The position numbers were made by a program, and so were the translations under genes. The notes below the pieces were generated by a model. The model had not been told where the DNA came from. It was given only the letters and a program-made list of their open reading frames with translations, and did not search any database. A stretch of DNA of 22,787 nt from a virus, in the IMG/VR virus record IMGVR_UViG_3300009405_000027, positions 1 to 22,787 of that record. One strand, 5' to 3'. Every line of letters begins with the position of its first letter. Position 1 is the first letter of the stretch. Positions 21,275 through 22,787 of the stretch are shown piece by piece.

Positions 21275-22007
21275 TATGAGCCTCCGTTTCATCCTCCAAA
21301 ACGATCACCTGATATCGGTCCATGGTGGCGAACTCGTTCAGCTTTTCGTCCAGATCTTCGTTGATGGTATTCAGGAGGCGGGGCCGTTTTTTGATATTGC
21401 CGTCCACCAGGGCGATCCAGTCCGCGATTCGGGTTTGGGCCATGTAGCGCAGGCCGGCTTCCAAAACCGCCGTACGCGCGGCCAGTTCCTGCTCGAAAGC
21501 GGTCCGCAGGATGTATTTACCCTGATTCACTTCACGCTTAAAGCGGATCTCCTCGGTCTGCTCCAGGATCTTGTCCAGCTCGGCCTGGGCTTTTTTAGCC
21601 AGGATCTCGGGGGCGTCGCCGCCGGGCCGGTCCGGTTTTTTTAACCCGGCCACCGTAATGTAAACCATGAGATCTTTTTCGAGTACGCTTCCATCGGGTT
21701 GGACTTTTAAAAGCTGCTTCGGTCCGGGAGCCGCATCTTTGTATAGCTTGCTTTTTTGGATGATCCCCCTGTTTGTCCCGTAGCCGAGATGCTGTAAATG
21801 TTTCAGAGCCTTCATGCGGTCATCGAAAAAAGGCTCATCCTCGGCGCCGCTTAGCATCCGGGATGCTTTTTCCAACGCCGCCAGGTTGCCGGCGTTGGGA
21901 TCCTCCTCGACCCTGACCCGGGCCTTTTCCTTGGCCCGGGTCAGGACCTCAATGTCGGATGATGGTTTGGTTTTGGTGATAATTCCCTCCTTTAGCGCAT
22001 GGAGCAT
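21264..22007 (-). CDS. Terminase small subunit-like DNA packaging protein
   Basis: 247 residues from ATG 22007, but this ATG is inside the 7-mer repeat and has no Shine-Dalgarno. The best site in the region, AAAGGAGG (21993-21986), lies inside the frame and points to ATC at 21980 (five bases away) with no ATG, GTG or TTG nearby; the true start is uncertain. The protein has a helical N-terminus (IEVLTRAKEKARVRVEED, then ALEKASRMLSGA) and a long coiled segment (AQAELDKILEQTEEIRFKRE), ending in an acidic stretch with RLLNTINEDLDEKLNEFA. Such architecture and position just before terL agree with a small terminase (DUF1441/Nu1-like role). It probably binds packaging sites and recruits the large subunit. 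Confidence 0.72.
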   Translation of the reverse strand: MLHALKEGIITKTKPSSDIEVLTRAKEKARVRVEEDPNAGNLAALEKASRMLSGAEDEPFFDDRMKALKHLQHLGYGTNRGIIQKSKLYKDAAPGPKQLLKVQPDGSVLEKDLMVYITVAGLKKPDRPGGDAPEILAKKAQAELDKILEQTEEIRFKREVNQGKYILRTAFEQELAARTAVLEAGLRYMAQTRIADWIALVDGNIKKRPRLLNTINEDLDEKLNEFATMDRYQVIVLEDETEAHNVS

Positions 22008-22081
22008 GGCGCATAGCGGGTTGATGATGTTTGGTTTTGCTTTGTGCTCTGTGCTATGCGCTTAGCGCCATGCACTTTGCG
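21995..22081. repeat. 7-nt repeat hairpin between antirepressor-like and small terminase genes
   Basis: Plus strand left arm GCGCATG, GAGCATG, GCGCATA (21995-22015), loop GGGTTGATGA then TGTTTGGTTTTG (22018-22039), right arm CTTTGTG, CTCTGTG, CTATGCG, CTTAGCG, CCATGCA, CTTTGCG (22040-22081). It touches the stop of the upstream gene at 22083 and its left end carries the apparent ATG of the small terminase. Confidence 0.88.
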
Positions 22082-22082
22082 T

Positions 22083-22787
22083 TCAAACCGCAATCAATGC
22101 CGGTTTTTTGAGCCGGATGTCGATGTAGCGCACGATGCCGCTCTTTACCTTTTCGAAACGCGCCCCCATGATTTGGCCGAAGCGGCGCTGGGACAGAATC
22201 AATTTGGCGAATCCGCTTTCACGGCAAAAATTGGTATAGGCCTCGTACAACACCGAGGCGCCCACCTGGGCCCCCGGCTCCACCACGCAACAGGTCGTCA
22301 CGAAATCGGCCGCCACATCCTCATAATCGTAGCGGTCGGCCTCGCCCGCGGCCGGATACGCCCGCGCATCGAAAAAACGCTCCGCTTCCAGGCTTTTGAT
22401 GCAGTCGTGGCCGGTCATGCGCTCGACAGCCGCATTGGCGCTCAAAACGGCACGCTTGCGGCCCATGCCCATGCTTTTGGCGATCTGGATCTGCGATTTG
22501 AACAGCATGGTGATGGCTTTGGAATCCTTGGCCACCTGGTCCAGGGAGTTGTAGCGCGGATCCGGGTCGCCGGCCGGGTGAAAGTGGTTAAAAAGGACCT
22601 GGTAGCACTCTTTCTGGTACTGGATGATGGTATCGCGCTTCTCCGGATCCAGATAACGGGCGGCGTTGATCTTGAACAGCCAGCCGTTGAGGTACCGCAG
22701 GGGGAGACAGACCATCTCGTAGGTCTTGCCGTCGGCTCCAGTTGAGGTCGTTACGACCCTAACTGAATTTAATACGATATCATTCAA
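22083..22787 (-). CDS. P22 antirepressor-like protein with primase-type winged helix (5' end at window edge)
   Basis: 234 codons, opening with TTG at the very edge, so the true start may lie further right. Residues 1-70 (GKTYEMVCLPLRYLNGWLFK, INAARYLDPEKRDTIIQYQ) match the P22_AR_N domain of phage antirepressors. Residues 160-228 (VTTCCVVEPGAQVGASVLYE, AYTNFCRESGFAKLILSQRR, FGQIMGARF) are the winged-helix domain normally at the end of phage P4/D5-type primase-helicases (VSASxLYxAYxxWC pattern). A helical linker joins them. The pair suggests a DNA-binding regulator of the lytic switch or of late transcription. It is followed by the 7-mer repeat and the terminase genes. Function inferred. Confidence 0.8.
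   Translation of the reverse strand: MNDIVLNSVRVVTTSTGADGKTYEMVCLPLRYLNGWLFKINAARYLDPEKRDTIIQYQKECYQVLFNHFHPAGDPDPRYNSLDQVAKDSKAITMLFKSQIQIAKSMGMGRKRAVLSANAAVERMTGHDCIKSLEAERFFDARAYPAAGEADRYDYEDVAADFVTTCCVVEPGAQVGASVLYEAYTNFCRESGFAKLILSQRRFGQIMGARFEKVKSGIVRYIDIRLKKPALIAV

Noticed and set aside
6448-22081. Repeat hairpins as ordinary intrinsic terminators
   Set aside because: No U-tract follows the hairpins on the coding strand, and genes downstream within the same module must be transcribed.
1-22787. tRNA, rRNA, integrase or transposase genes
   Set aside because: None seen on either strand by reading the sequence and frames; a covariance search was not possible.

Overview
The window is the morphogenesis half of a tailed bacteriophage or prophage with a long non-contractile tail (siphovirus-like). 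Almost everything is on the minus strand, so the genes read from right to left. No integrase, repressor or host gene is visible, so the sequence cannot decide between free phage and prophage. The host is probably a Gram-negative, moderately GC-rich bacterium. I lean to Desulfobacterota (Desulfobacterales), from a general recollection that short A/T-rich period-7 and period-9 intergenic repeats occur there; this is inference.

From the right edge: an antirepressor-like protein with a primase-type C-terminal domain (22787-22083), small terminase (22007-21264), lambda gpA-type large terminase (21274-19328) and a ParB-like protein with two cysteine clusters (19315-17603). A short plus-strand island follows (16652-17600) with its own promoter, a cysteine-rich protein, a ribbon-helix-helix protein and an intrinsic terminator. 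Then come a minus-strand helix-turn-helix gene and a 55-residue membrane protein ending at a strong terminator (16033-16007). A control region of four 11-bp repeats lies just before the structural operon.

The head module (15850-10646) has a small DUF6148-like protein, a lambda gpB-type portal, a ClpP-type protease with a nested scaffold start (as in lambda C/Nu3), a two-domain decoration protein, a Mu gpT-type major capsid protein and a small hypothetical protein. The connector and tail module (10641-1) has head-tail joining and tail completion proteins, a small cysteine protein, two related tail tube proteins, a tail assembly chaperone with a probable -1 programmed frameshift, the tape measure, a hub-like protein, a collar-type tail fibre and three tip proteins. 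The last of these runs off the left edge.

The most unusual signal is in the gaps between the late genes. Eight gaps hold exact-register arrays of a 9-nt unit (like GGTTTATTG) or a 7-nt unit (like CTATGCG), mostly as facing arms that would form long hairpins in the mRNA. In one gap five 9-mers are followed without a break by four 7-mers. Three 7-mer gaps share a conserved loop, and three genes take their stop codon from a repeat unit. They lack the U-tract of intrinsic terminators and lie just before good ribosome binding sites, which suggests a role in mRNA processing, stability or translation, or a mobile or expandable repeat family.
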